A stretch of DNA of 14,086 nt from Methylocystaceae bacterium UBA5192 (GCA_002412985.1 DHWC01000009.1:1-14086), one strand, 5' to 3'; positions 1 through 8,231 are shown, counted from the stretch's first letter. The notes: generated by a model from the sequence alone, not told the origin. Numbers and translations are program-made.

Positions 1-531
1 ATCCGCGAATGGGGAATGGAGCAATTTGTCAGGGATGCGCGCATTGCAATGATTTATGAGGGCGCTAACGGGATACAAGCAATTGATTTAGTGGGGCGCA
101 AGCTGCCGCGAGACAGCGGTCGAGCGGTAATGGCCTTTTTCAAGGATGCGGCTGACGTTCTCTCTCTGCATCGCGACAATGCTTTAATGAATGATTATGT
201 CTTGCCGACACAAGCAAGCCTTGATCACTTACAAAAAGCAACGGTCTGGCTCATGAATAATGCAATTGGCAATCCAGATAACGCTGGCGCGGCGTCGTAT
301 GATTACATGCATCTGTTCGGACGGGTTGCTCTTGGCGTAATGTGGGTAAGAATAGCGCATGCGGCTTTAGTAAAGAAATCACAGCAGCCTGAATTAACCC
401 AAGTCATGGACTCAAAGCTACAAGTCGGTAAATTTTACATGGAGCGTATGCTGCCTGAGACAGCGTATCGGCTCGTAAAAATCTCTTCAGGGGCGTCGAC
501 GATGATGTCTATTCCGGTAGAGATGTTTTAG
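1..531 (+). CDS. acyl-CoA dehydrogenase, C-terminal part (5' end outside window)
   Basis: This is the C-terminal end of a FAD-dependent acyl-CoA dehydrogenase, which catalyses the first, alpha-beta dehydrogenation step of fatty-acid oxidation. The frame is open from base 1, so the ATG at 16 is internal and the true start lies upstream. Visible residues 1-25 carry the family signature: GMEQFVRDARI followed by IYEGANGIQ. The Glu of YEG (visible residue 20) aligns with the catalytic base of medium-chain-type dehydrogenases. After it come about 150 residues of helical C-terminal extension typical of the larger FadE-like bacterial dehydrogenases (acetyl-CoA dehydrogenase-like C-terminal domain), not the short MCAD form. 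The stop is TAG at 529-531. It is followed after 50 bases by a thiolase and then a hydratase/dehydrogenase, which points to one beta-oxidation operon. Chain-length preference cannot be read from this fragment. Confidence 0.93.
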   Translation: MREWGMEQFVRDARIAMIYEGANGIQAIDLVGRKLPRDSGRAVMAFFKDAADVLSLHRDNALMNDYVLPTQASLDHLQKATVWLMNNAIGNPDNAGAASYDYMHLFGRVALGVMWVRIAHAALVKKSQQPELTQVMDSKLQVGKFYMERMLPETAYRLVKISSGASTMMSIPVEMF

Positions 532-581
532 AAGATAACGTATCGTCTGTATGAGACGTGTTTGACAATCGAGAGGCTCTG

Positions 582-1790
582 ATGCCCGAAGCGTTTATTT
601 ATGACGCAGTCCGAACGCCCCGTGGGCGCGGAAAATCTGATGGCGCGCTTCACGAAGTGTCATCGCTGGGCCTGGCTGTTGGCGTTTTAAAAGCGCTTAA
701 GGGGCGATGTGGGCTATCTGGAGAAGAAGTTGACGATGTTGTTTTGGGCTGCGTTGATCCTATCGGCGAAGCCGGCGGGGATATCGCGCGCGCAGCAGTG
801 ATTGCGGCAGGCTACTCCTATCGTACGCCAGGCATTCAAATTAATCGTTTTTGCGCTTCAGGGCTCGACGCTGTTAATTTGGCGGCGGCGGAAATCATGT
901 CTGGTCAGCATGAATTGACGATTGGTGGCGGCGTCGAGAGCATGAGCCGCGTCGGCATTGGCGCCTCTGGCAGCGCGTGGCCAGTAGATCCCGCCATCGC
1001 CATACCCGCATATTTTATGCCGCAAGGCGTTTCTGCTGACCTTATTGCCACAAAATACGGATTTTCTCGCGAAGATGTCGATGCCTACGCCGTTTTATCG
1101 CAAAGGCGCGCAGCGGAAGCCTGGTTGCAGGGTAAGTTTTCTAAATCAATTGTCCCTGTGAAAGATATCAATAACATCACATTGCTCGATCGGGACGAGC
1201 ATCTGCGGCCAGAAACCAATCTCGAGGCGCTCGCCGCCTTAAAACCTTCTTTCAGCTTCTTTGCTGAGCAGGGTGGATTCGACGCCGTCGCGATTCAGGC
1301 CTACCCGGAAATTGAAAAACTGAATTACGTTCATCATGCGGGCAATTCTTCTGGAATTGTAGATGGAGCGGCGGCGGTTTTAATTGGCTCGCGTGAAGCA
1401 GGCGCTAAACTGAGCCTTGCGCCTCGGGCGCGCATTCGCGCATTTGCGAATATTGGTTCAGAACCTGCGATCATGCTAACGGGACCTGTAGATGTCACCA
1501 ATAAACTACTTGCTCGCGCAGGCATAAGACTTGAGGATATTGATCTCTTTGAGGTCAATGAAGCCTTTGCCGCCGTTGTCTTACGATATGTTCAGGCCTT
1601 CCGGTTAGATCTTGAAAAAATTAATGTGAATGGCGGCGCGATTGCCTTGGGCCATCCGCTTGGAGCCACTGGCGCAATGCTAATCGGCACAGCTTTAGAC
1701 GAGCTGGAGCGCAGGAATAAAACCCTCGCGCTCGTAACCTTGTGTATTGGCGCAGGCATGGGGACGGCGACGCTCATCGAGCGTCTCTAG
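582..1790 (+). CDS. fadA: acetyl-CoA C-acyltransferase (3-ketoacyl-CoA thiolase)
   Basis: Thiolase for the last step of beta-oxidation: CoA-dependent cleavage of 3-ketoacyl-CoA to acetyl-CoA and a shortened acyl-CoA. With the ATG at 582 the protein has 402 residues, the normal family length. I prefer this start to an in-frame GTG at 558 because GAGAGG (571-576) sits five bases upstream and the protein then begins with the usual thiolase opening (FIYDAVRTPRGRG). The nucleophilic Cys is Cys91 in NRFCASGLDAV. NEAFA follows in the C-terminal half, then GHPLGATG with His358, and CIGAGMG with the second active-site Cys388. All catalytic residues are present. It lies 50 bases after the dehydrogenase and 40 bases before the fadJ-type gene, so it is probably the beta subunit of a trifunctional complex with that product. 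A biosynthetic acetoacetyl-CoA thiolase is possible from sequence alone, but the operon argues for degradation. Confidence 0.96.
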   Translation: MPEAFIYDAVRTPRGRGKSDGALHEVSSLGLAVGVLKALKGRCGLSGEEVDDVVLGCVDPIGEAGGDIARAAVIAAGYSYRTPGIQINRFCASGLDAVNLAAAEIMSGQHELTIGGGVESMSRVGIGASGSAWPVDPAIAIPAYFMPQGVSADLIATKYGFSREDVDAYAVLSQRRAAEAWLQGKFSKSIVPVKDINNITLLDRDEHLRPETNLEALAALKPSFSFFAEQGGFDAVAIQAYPEIEKLNYVHHAGNSSGIVDGAAAVLIGSREAGAKLSLAPRARIRAFANIGSEPAIMLTGPVDVTNKLLARAGIRLEDIDLFEVNEAFAAVVLRYVQAFRLDLEKINVNGGAIALGHPLGATGAMLIGTALDELERRNKTLALVTLCIGAGMGTATLIERL

Positions 1791-1830
1791 TACTTTCATT
1801 ATTTATTTTGCTAGTTTTCGGAGCATGCAA

Positions 1831-4035
1831 ATGAAACTTGAGAACTTTCGCTTCGAGAAGGATAAGGATGGCATTGTCGTTCTAACTTGGGACATGCCAG
1901 GTCGCTCCATGAACGTCATTACAGAAGAGGTGATTAATGAATTAAATCTAGTTGTTGATGAAATAATTACTCAATCATCAATCAAGGGATGCGTAATCGC
2001 CTCAGGAAAAATGAATTTTTCAGCTGGCGCTGATCTTAATTTATTATCACAAGGCGCAAAGCAATATGAGGCCGTGCGTCAGGAGCGCGGAGAAGAAGCC
2101 GCTAATATTTTATTTTTTGAAAACTCAAGAAAACTTTCTATTTTGTACAGAAAATTAGAAGCATGCGGTAAGCCATTTGTTGCAACAATCAATGGTGTTT
2201 GTTTAGGAGGCGCGTTCGAGCTGGCGCTCGCGTGTCATTATCGAATAATGTCAAGCAACGAAAAAAGTAAAATAGGGTTGCCTGAAATTAAAGTGGGTCT
2301 GTTTCCAGGTGCGGGCGGTACGCAAAGAGTTGCGCGGCTAATGCCGACTGGCGATGCATTGCAATTTCTTTTCAAAGGAGAGCAGCTTAAAGCCACAGCT
2401 GCGTTAGCAGGTAAGCTTATTCATGAGGTTGTCGCTGTCGAGGAAATGATTGATCGCGCGAAGATCTGGATTAATAGTAATGGCAAGGCTCAGGCCCCAT
2501 GGGACGCAAAGGATTTTAAAAACCCTTCAGGAAAGGTTTTTTCTCCAACAGGCATGATGATTTGGCCCGCGGCGAATGCAATTTATCGACGGGAAACCTT
2601 TGATAATTACCCAGCAGCGAAGGCAATCCTTCACGCTGTATATGAAGGGCTTCAGTTGCCTATAGATCAGGGGCTGCTTGTAGAGTCTCGCTGGTTTGCC
2701 AAGATCTTGCGCTCGAAAGAGGCGGCGGCGATGATTCGGTCGCTGTTTTTGTCAAAAAATGAACTCGACAAAGGTGCGCGCCGACCAAAAGAAATTGGTC
2801 CAGTCGCGTTGCGTAAAATTGGTGTGATTGGCGCTGGGTTTATGGGCGCTGGGGTTGCTTATGTGAGCGCATTGAACGGCCTTGATGTGGTTTTACTTGA
2901 TCGAGATCAGATAAGCGCAGATCACGGCAAGGAAGCGGTAAATAAATTAATTTCCGCCTCAGTAAGCAAAGGTCGCGCAACGGCTCACGATCGGGACGCT
3001 TTGCTTGATCGCATTGAGGCGACGCAGGACTATTTAAAACTAAGCGGTTGCGATCTCGTCATTGAGGCTGTCTTTGAGGAGCGAAGCGTTAAGTCGGAAG
3101 TCACTCAACGCGCTCAAGAAGTGTTAGGCTCTGAAGTCGTTTTCGCTTCCAATACCTCAACACTCCCCATTACTTCGCTTGCAGAGACTTCGTTAAGGCC
3201 AGAGAATTTTATAGGCATTCATTTCTTTTCACCGGTTGAAAAAATGTCCTTGGTCGAGGTTATTCTCGGTAAAAAAACAGGGGATCGCGCGCTGGCCACC
3301 GCGTTGGACTTTGTCCGAATGATCAAAAAAACGCCGATTGTCGTTAATGATACGCGAGGGTTCTTCGCTAATCGATGCGTTTTGAACTATATTCGGGAAG
3401 GTCATATTATGTTGGGGGAAGGCATTCCTCCAGCGATGATTGAAAATGTTGCAAGAATGGCAGGGATGCCGGTCGGCCCGTTATCTTTAAACGACGAAGT
3501 CGCTCTTGATTTAGGATGGCGGATTTTAAACGCCACCAAGAAGGATCTGGGCGAGAAGGCTGTCGATCCAGCTCAAGAAAAAGTACTATATTTCATGGTC
3601 GAGCAAGAAGGGCGTTTCGGTCGCAAGAATGGTAAGGGATTTTATGACTATCCGTCGATAGGAAAGAAATCTTTGTGGCCGGGGCTTTCTATTTTCGCGC
3701 AAAAAGACTTCGATCCTGAACTTATTGATATTGCTGAAATGAAACAGCGTTTCCTGTGTGTTCAAGCGGTCGAGGCGGCGCGCACGATCGCCGAAGGGGT
3801 TGTTATAGATCCTAGAGAGGCTGATGTTGGATCTATTCTAGGATTTGGATTTGCGCCCTTCACTGGTGGTGCGATTTCCTACATCGACGGGTTAGGAATC
3901 CAGGAGTTTGTTGTCTTGTGCGATCGTCTGGCGACAAAATATGGTTCAAGATTTATTCCGCCCACATTACTACGAGAAATGGCTGCAAATAACCAAACAT
4001 TCTATTCGCATAATGCAGTTGCGCGTGTTGCTTAA
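1831..4035 (+). CDS. fadJ: bifunctional enoyl-CoA hydratase / 3-hydroxyacyl-CoA dehydrogenase
   Basis: Two-domain beta-oxidation enzyme of 734 residues, the usual length of the FadB/FadJ alpha subunit. Residues 1 to about 200 form the enoyl-CoA hydratase domain, with an oxyanion-hole segment around SAGADLN (64-70) and the two catalytic glutamates, Glu130 (GGAFELALAC) and Glu152 (GLPEIKVGLFPG). From about 328 comes the NAD-binding dehydrogenase domain: glycine-rich GVIGAGFMGAG at 331-341, Asp357 at the end of the second strand, and catalytic His464 and Glu476 (HFFSPVEKMSLVEVI), spaced 12 residues apart as in FadB. The C-terminal dehydrogenase fold contains the conserved FGFAPFTGG. I chose ATG 1831 because GGAG (1820-1823) lies seven bases upstream; ATG 1825 is too close to it, and a longer frame from 1747 would overlap fadA. 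FadJ and FadB cannot be separated here. Bases 1921-1980 and 2101-2160 in the hydratase half are notably AT-rich. It is the last gene of the operon. Confidence 0.95.
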   Translation: MKLENFRFEKDKDGIVVLTWDMPGRSMNVITEEVINELNLVVDEIITQSSIKGCVIASGKMNFSAGADLNLLSQGAKQYEAVRQERGEEAANILFFENSRKLSILYRKLEACGKPFVATINGVCLGGAFELALACHYRIMSSNEKSKIGLPEIKVGLFPGAGGTQRVARLMPTGDALQFLFKGEQLKATAALAGKLIHEVVAVEEMIDRAKIWINSNGKAQAPWDAKDFKNPSGKVFSPTGMMIWPAANAIYRRETFDNYPAAKAILHAVYEGLQLPIDQGLLVESRWFAKILRSKEAAAMIRSLFLSKNELDKGARRPKEIGPVALRKIGVIGAGFMGAGVAYVSALNGLDVVLLDRDQISADHGKEAVNKLISASVSKGRATAHDRDALLDRIEATQDYLKLSGCDLVIEAVFEERSVKSEVTQRAQEVLGSEVVFASNTSTLPITSLAETSLRPENFIGIHFFSPVEKMSLVEVILGKKTGDRALATALDFVRMIKKTPIVVNDTRGFFANRCVLNYIREGHIMLGEGIPPAMIENVARMAGMPVGPLSLNDEVALDLGWRILNATKKDLGEKAVDPAQEKVLYFMVEQEGRFGRKNGKGFYDYPSIGKKSLWPGLSIFAQKDFDPELIDIAEMKQRFLCVQAVEAARTIAEGVVIDPREADVGSILGFGFAPFTGGAISYIDGLGIQEFVVLCDRLATKYGSRFIPPTLLREMAANNQTFYSHNAVARVA

Positions 4036-4045
4036 ACGAGAATAG

Positions 4046-4100
4046 TGCATAGTTTCTGTGTGACCATTCATTAGTTCGGCAGCGTAGAAAATATTATGCA
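4046..4100. repeat. imperfect inverted repeat in the fadJ-lgt gap
   Basis: In the 123-base gap between fadJ and lgt, TGCATA (4046-4051) is complementary to TATGCA (4095-4100), and TTTCT (4053-4057) to AGAAA (4086-4090). The resulting 11-bp interrupted stem would have a loop of 28 bases. It has no T tract, so it is not a standard intrinsic terminator. It could be an mRNA 3'-end structure after the beta-oxidation operon, or chance in AT-rich DNA. I see no good sigma-70 promoter for lgt in this gap. Confidence 0.25.
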
Positions 4101-4158
4101 TTCGGGGTCGTTGTATTCTATTGTTTGACCGCATTTTTGATTTTATGGATCTTAATTA

Positions 4159-4983
4159 ATGCCAATTTTTGTTATGCCTTTTCCGATTATTGACCCTGTT
4201 GCGATTCATTTGGGGCCTTTTCCAATTCGCTGGTATGCCCTGGCCTATCTTGGAGGGTTCGCTGTCGCTTGGATCGGCATGCGTTATCTTGTCTCTCGCG
4301 AAACTTTGTGGCTCAAAGGCGCAATGAGGCCAAGCCGCGAGGGGATTGATGATTTAGTCGCCAATGTCGCTTTAGGAATTATTATCGGCGGGCGTCTTGG
4401 GCATGTATTGATCTATGATCCTAAATTTTATTTTGCACATCCGATCGAAATTCTGCAGACATGGAAGGGCGGTATGGCCTTTCATGGCGGTCTTATTGGC
4501 GCAATAATCGCCATGATATTTTATGCGCGTCGCAGTAACGCGCCCTTTTTAACAATCAGCGATCTTTGTGCGGCTGTAACGCCGGCAGGTTTGTTTTTTG
4601 GGCGGTTGGCGAATTTTATTAAACCAGAAATGTGGGGGCGCGCGTCAGATGCTCCCTGGGCTATGGTGTTTCCAGCAGCAGACGATCTTCCGCGTCATCC
4701 CAGTCAGCTCTATGAGGCTGGATTAGAGGGGCTAGTTTTAGGCGGATGTTTATGGGCGGCGACGCAAGCCGGCGCACTCAAGCGTCCAGGACTGATTACG
4801 GGACTTTTTGGAATTGGTTATGGCTTGGCGAGAATCTTTTGTGAATTTTTCCGCGAGCCAGATCCTGTGCAAGAGGCCTTGCCGAATGGTTTAACGATGG
4901 GCATGGTCCTTTCGCTTCCCCTAGTTTTCATCGGCGCGGGGATAGTTTTTCTTTCTTTGCGCCGACGAGGAGTTGCTGAATGA
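4159..4983 (+). CDS. lgt: prolipoprotein diacylglyceryl transferase
   Basis: Lgt transfers diacylglycerol from phosphatidylglycerol to the lipobox cysteine of prolipoproteins at the inner membrane, the first step of lipoprotein maturation. The protein has 274 residues, within the family range, and several hydrophobic membrane segments (about 25-45, 66-85, 108-122, 137-150, 188-202, 212-228, 246-267). Residues known to matter in E. coli Lgt can be placed: Tyr26 in IRWYALAY, His109 in MAFHGGLIG, and the signature GRLANFIKPEMWG (148-160) with Arg149, Asn152, Glu157 and Gly160. Tyr221 and Arg225 follow in YGLARIFCEFFREPD. The signature has Lys-Pro where E. coli has Asn-Gly between Ile and Glu. 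The start at 4159 has only a weak GGAT at -8; a second in-frame ATG at 4174 lacks any ribosome site. The gene leads a cluster with the next two genes, a grouping common in alphaproteobacteria. Confidence 0.96.
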   Translation: MPIFVMPFPIIDPVAIHLGPFPIRWYALAYLGGFAVAWIGMRYLVSRETLWLKGAMRPSREGIDDLVANVALGIIIGGRLGHVLIYDPKFYFAHPIEILQTWKGGMAFHGGLIGAIIAMIFYARRSNAPFLTISDLCAAVTPAGLFFGRLANFIKPEMWGRASDAPWAMVFPAADDLPRHPSQLYEAGLEGLVLGGCLWAATQAGALKRPGLITGLFGIGYGLARIFCEFFREPDPVQEALPNGLTMGMVLSLPLVFIGAGIVFLSLRRRGVAE

Positions 4984-6062
4984 ATGATTTGAAGCGCGAG
5001 ATTGCTGCGACAATCGTCCATGACGGACCAATGACCTTAGAACGGTTCATGTCTCTGTGCCTAACGCATCCGCGCTTTGGTTATTACATGACGCGCGATC
5101 CATTCGGAGTTGAGGGCGATTTTATAACCGCTCCAGAAATTAGTCAGATGTTTGGTGAATTAATTGGCGTCTGGACAACAGAGGCCTGGCGCTTGTCTGA
5201 TAGTCCAACGTCAGTACAACTTGTCGAGTTAGGGCCAGGTCGCGGCACATTGATGGCGGATGTCTTGCGTGTGGCGCGTATTGCGCCAGAATTTCTTCAA
5301 GCAGCCTCTCTATCGCTTGTAGAAACAAGTCCGATATTGAGAGAATTGCAAAGAAAGATCTTATCTAACGCTCCGCTGCCAGTTGAATGGCGTGAGCAAT
5401 TTTCTCAAATTCCAGCAGGGCCGAGCTTCATCCTAGCCAATGAGTTTTTTGATGCCCTGCCTGTCCGTCACTATGTTAAGACTGTTGCAGGTTGGCGTGA
5501 GCGTCTTGTTGGACTTGATGCGACAGGTTCGTTGGTTTTTGGGCTTAGCCAGCAGGTTGAAACAAGATTGACGATTGCAGCTCAAGAAGGCTCTATTATC
5601 GAAATTTGTCCGGCGGCTCAGCTATTGATGAGCGAAATAGCTCAGAGACTTGTTGATTATGGCGGCGTTTGTTTGATTATCGATTATGGTTATCTAGAAA
5701 CGTCCCTTGGCGATAGCCTGCAGGCTGTCACACGTCATGCTTATGCGGATCCTCTAGAGGCTCCGGGTGACTCAGATCTTACCGCTCATGTTGATTTTGC
5801 CGCATTGGCGCGCGCGGCGCAAGCAAGAGGCGCTAAAGTATTAGGGCCCGTCAGCCAAGGATATTTTCTCCAACAGCTGGGTATTGAGCGCCGTGCAGAG
5901 GCGCTGTCAAAGAAAGCAACCCCAGAACAGGCCTATGAAATTGGCCTTGCGCTTGAGAGATTGACTAGCATATCGGATGAGCGGCGACACATGGGCGATT
6001 TATTCAAGGTTATGGCCGTTACGCATCCAGACATGCCTGATTTGCCCGGATTTTTTGAATAG
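4980..6062 (+). CDS. class I SAM-dependent methyltransferase, MidA/NDUFAF7 family
   Basis: Protein of 360 residues belonging to the MidA/NDUFAF7 family (formerly DUF185). The SAM-binding motif I is LVELGPGRGTLMADVLR at 81-97. It is preceded by the family's N-terminal block FGYYMTRDPFGVEGDFITAP (33-52). It is followed by ETSP (115-118), the typical ANEFFDALPVRHY block (153-165), and later by IIDYGY and DLTAHVDFAALA. In mitochondria the homologue NDUFAF7 methylates an arginine of the complex I subunit NDUFS2 and is needed for complex I assembly; a similar role here is inference. The ATG overlaps the lgt stop in ATGA, and a strong GAGGAG (4967-4972) lies seven bases upstream inside lgt, so translation is probably coupled to lgt. 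Pairing with lgt and pgeF is common in alphaproteobacteria without an obvious biochemical link. The substrate is unknown. Confidence 0.93.
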   Translation: MNDLKREIAATIVHDGPMTLERFMSLCLTHPRFGYYMTRDPFGVEGDFITAPEISQMFGELIGVWTTEAWRLSDSPTSVQLVELGPGRGTLMADVLRVARIAPEFLQAASLSLVETSPILRELQRKILSNAPLPVEWREQFSQIPAGPSFILANEFFDALPVRHYVKTVAGWRERLVGLDATGSLVFGLSQQVETRLTIAAQEGSIIEICPAAQLLMSEIAQRLVDYGGVCLIIDYGYLETSLGDSLQAVTRHAYADPLEAPGDSDLTAHVDFAALARAAQARGAKVLGPVSQGYFLQQLGIERRAEALSKKATPEQAYEIGLALERLTSISDERRHMGDLFKVMAVTHPDMPDLPGFFE

Positions 6063-6174
6063 GCCAATTGCAGTTTGCTTCTGATCAGAGCGCGTAATGT
6101 TTGTGCGGTAATTTAAAAAATTTAACGAGATACTTTGCCTAAGATTTAAGTTAAAATGGAGATAGATAACGATC

Positions 6175-6951
6175 ATGCAGAGCGTGCCGGTTTTAACCGC
6201 GAGAAATCTTGCATTGCCCGGTGTGCGTCATGCGTTTTTCACCCGAAAGGGAGGGATTTCTTCAGGGATATATGATTCGTTAAATGGTGGCGTTGGCTCA
6301 AGCGACGCGCCTGAGAATGTCAAAGAAAATCGCCGTCGCATGGCGGTCGCTCTTGATATCGCTGAAGATCGATTTTTAGTTCCCTTTCAAATCCATTCTG
6401 CTGAAGCGCGGATTGTTGTGCGGCCTTGGCCAATCGGTTCGCGGCCACGATGTGATGGACTTGTAACCAATACCAAATCTCTAGCTCTCGGTGTAACAGG
6501 AGCAGACTGTGGGATGTTGCTTTTTGCGGACTCAAAAGCGCAGGTGGTTGGTGCTTGTCATGCGGGTTGGAAAGGGGCCTTTTCTGGAATGATCGCCGCG
6601 ACCATTGATAAAATGGAAGCATGCGGCGCACGGCGTTCAGATATTCATGTTGCGCTTGGGCCAACAATTGGTCCTAACAGCTATGAGGTTGGTCCAGAAT
6701 TTATTCACTGCTTTATCAACAAAGACCCAACCTATGCTCAATTTTTTATACCTTCGCAGCGCCCGGATCACGCGCTATTCAATCTTCCAGGGTTTATTAA
6801 TTTCTCTCTCGAAGGGCTTAATGTCGCTTCTTTCGAGAATCTCAGTATAGACACTTATAGCGATGAAACGCAGTGTTTTAGCTTTCGCAGATCAACGCAT
6901 CGTCAAGAGCCAGACTATGGGCGGCTTGTTTCAGCAATTGCGCTTTACTGA
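6175..6951 (+). CDS. pgeF: peptidoglycan editing factor, YfiH/laccase-domain family
   Basis: PgeF/YfiH-family protein of 258 residues, the usual size. In E. coli this family removes wrongly incorporated amino acids (L-Ser in place of L-Ala) from UDP-MurNAc precursors; some members show purine-nucleoside or polyphenol oxidase activity in vitro. The N-terminal signature is RHAFFTRKGGISSGIYDSLN. The metal-binding triad is complete: His74 in FQIHSAEA, Cys112 in TGADCGMLLF and His129 in GACHAGWKG. The GPTIGPNSYEVGPEF block follows (162-176). The ATG at 6175 has only a distant TGGAG (6157-6161), so the ribosome site is weak, but the N terminus matches the family. A 112-base gap separates it from the methyltransferase; it is AT-rich with a TTAAA/TTTAA repeat at 6113-6125 and no clear terminator. 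Its stop codon directly abuts that of the convergent tonB-like gene. Confidence 0.95.
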   Translation: MQSVPVLTARNLALPGVRHAFFTRKGGISSGIYDSLNGGVGSSDAPENVKENRRRMAVALDIAEDRFLVPFQIHSAEARIVVRPWPIGSRPRCDGLVTNTKSLALGVTGADCGMLLFADSKAQVVGACHAGWKGAFSGMIAATIDKMEACGARRSDIHVALGPTIGPNSYEVGPEFIHCFINKDPTYAQFFIPSQRPDHALFNLPGFINFSLEGLNVASFENLSIDTYSDETQCFSFRRSTHRQEPDYGRLVSAIALY

Positions 6952-7959
6952 CTATTTTGTTGCATAACTAAATAGCATTGCGTGCGGTAATCCACGCGGC
7001 GGCGGCGGGAAAGGCGCGGCTTGACGTACAGCTGAGATAGCGGCTGCGTCTAATTCCGCTGAACCACTAGATTTATAAATAGCTTGGTGGGTTAAATTGC
7101 CTGCTTCATCAATATAAAAGGAGACAACGCCTTTTGTGATTGTCGGATTAGCTTTAGCGCTTGAGGGAATGCGCATGTGCGGCATAATTAATCCATACAA
7201 GATGGTCAGATAGGTTGTTTTCGCCTGGCCTCCTCCGACAGGCGAGAATTTTGGCGGAGCGCCAACCTTATAGTCGGGTATTGGCGCAAGGCCGGCGATT
7301 TGATCGGCAATTGATGGCGCATCGCCTTTTTTCGCTGTTTTCGTTTCTTGCGCTTGTGTCTTGTCAATTGTTTTTGGCGTTTGTTGCGCTTGCTCTATAA
7401 TTTCAGCGTCAGGTTTGTCCTCTATTTGCTTTTGTGGCGCCGCTTCAGGCGCTTTGGCGGCGCCATCATTATCAGTTGCGTCTTTTAAGCCTTGGGGCTT
7501 TTCATCTTTCTGAGTGACCTTATCCGTTGGCTCCGCCTTGCGGGGCGCCTTTTGTTCTTGATCTTCAGGCGCATCGCGTTCAGATTTTGTTTTGCTTTCC
7601 ATCTTTGGCGCGTCAAAAGCCGGCTCCTCAACCATGGGCGGCGGTGGCGGCGGTTTTTGTTGTTCTTGCTTTGGCTCAGGCTCCGGCTCTGGCGGTTTAG
7701 GCGGCTCTTGGGGCGGTGGTTCTGTGATTACCTCAACAGGCACTTCTTCGAGTGGCGGCGGCGCGAGCATGGCGGCGCGGTGGTCTTGCCACATCAAAAT
7801 TGCAAAGATTGATGCGTGGAGGAAAAGACACAGCAAGACAAAGGCGACAAAGCGCCGACGAGGTTTAACCCCGCCATCTTTACGTCGCTCAAAAAGCTGG
7901 TCAGTCGCAGCGGCGACCAAGTTTTTTGCGAAAGTCTTTTGTCGAACTGTTTCAGCCAT
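6952..7959 (-). CDS. tonB: TonB-type energy transducer
   Basis: Protein of 335 residues with TonB architecture. A basic cytoplasmic N terminus (1-36) is followed by one membrane segment (about 37-57, FVAFVLLCLFLHASIFAILM). A proline- and glutamate-rich stretch (67-112) and a long charged, Lys/Gln/Ala-rich periplasmic spacer (113-240) come next. The C-terminal domain (about 248-335) contains GVVSFYIDEAGNL and the typical SSGSAELDAAAISAVRQAAPFPPPP region (297-320, written here in part). TonB uses ExbB/ExbD-derived proton-motive energy to drive outer-membrane receptors for iron chelates, cobalamin or other metals. No exbB, exbD or receptor gene lies in the window. TolA is an alternative from the layout, but the C-terminal sequence favours TonB. 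ATG 7959 is the only good start, as a stop lies in frame about 45 bases upstream, although no clear ribosome site is visible. Long frames on the opposite strand come from the proline codons. Confidence 0.88.
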   Translation of the reverse strand: MAETVRQKTFAKNLVAAATDQLFERRKDGGVKPRRRFVAFVLLCLFLHASIFAILMWQDHRAAMLAPPPLEEVPVEVITEPPPQEPPKPPEPEPEPKQEQQKPPPPPPMVEEPAFDAPKMESKTKSERDAPEDQEQKAPRKAEPTDKVTQKDEKPQGLKDATDNDGAAKAPEAAPQKQIEDKPDAEIIEQAQQTPKTIDKTQAQETKTAKKGDAPSIADQIAGLAPIPDYKVGAPPKFSPVGGGQAKTTYLTILYGLIMPHMRIPSSAKANPTITKGVVSFYIDEAGNLTHQAIYKSSGSAELDAAAISAVRQAAPFPPPPRGLPHAMLFSYATK

Positions 7960-7994
7960 AGAAAGGGAAAATACCCAACGCCGTTTCGTTAGAA

Positions 7995-8000
7995 ATTATA
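7995..8000 (-). promoter_or_regulatory. possible -10 element for tonB
   Basis: On the minus strand this reads TATAAT, a perfect -10 hexamer, 35 bases upstream of the tonB start codon. The sequence 16 to 18 bases further upstream is GC-rich and does not resemble a -35 box, so this would need an activator or be a chance match. Confidence 0.3.
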
Positions 8001-8187
8001 TCTTATGCATGCGAGGGGCCGCGCATGATGTTGACATAGGCGCGCCCAGTCGATGATGATCAGGCGAAATCCCATGATGTCTCTAGCACGATGAAAGCGC
8101 TGGAAATTTGGCGTGATTGACGCCGGGCGCAATATTTTTCTCTCCTTCGTTCAATAATTGGATAACTAGGCGCAGAGCCGAGGGTAT

Positions 8188-8212
8188 TATTTATTTAAAT
8201 TATTGATAAATA
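8188..8212. repeat. AT-rich inverted repeat upstream of the oxidase
   Basis: TATTTAT (8188-8194) and ATAAATA (8206-8212) form perfect 7-base arms around an 11-base spacer, with arm centres 18 bases apart. This geometry would suit a dimeric regulator. It overlaps a possible TTGATA -35 box (8203-8208). The arms are pure A/T, so chance is a real alternative. Confidence 0.3.
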
Positions 8213-8231
8213 TAGCTTTTTATTATTTTAG

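Noticed and set aside
558..581. GTG start eight codons upstream in fadA
   Set aside because: The GAGAGG at 571-576 serves ATG 582, and the family N terminus begins right there.
1747..1830. 28 extra N-terminal residues for the fadJ product
   Set aside because: They overlap the end of fadA and lack family similarity; ATG 1831 has GGAG seven bases upstream and begins a normal hydratase domain.
7492..8056. Plus-strand frames with Arg/Phe-rich or Gly/Ser-rich translations opposite tonB
   Set aside because: They are antisense readings of the proline- and glutamate-rich TonB codons; the minus-strand product has a coherent TonB architecture.
8031..8059. Plus-strand TTGACA at 8031 as a promoter for the oxidase
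   Set aside because: No acceptable -10 hexamer lies 16-18 bases downstream, and the start codon is over 300 bases away.
7995..8060. Fur, Irr or iron-rhodo-box operator before tonB
   Set aside because: No match to TGA-N9-TCA or a convincing Irr/Fur palindrome was found by eye, so iron control is not claimed.
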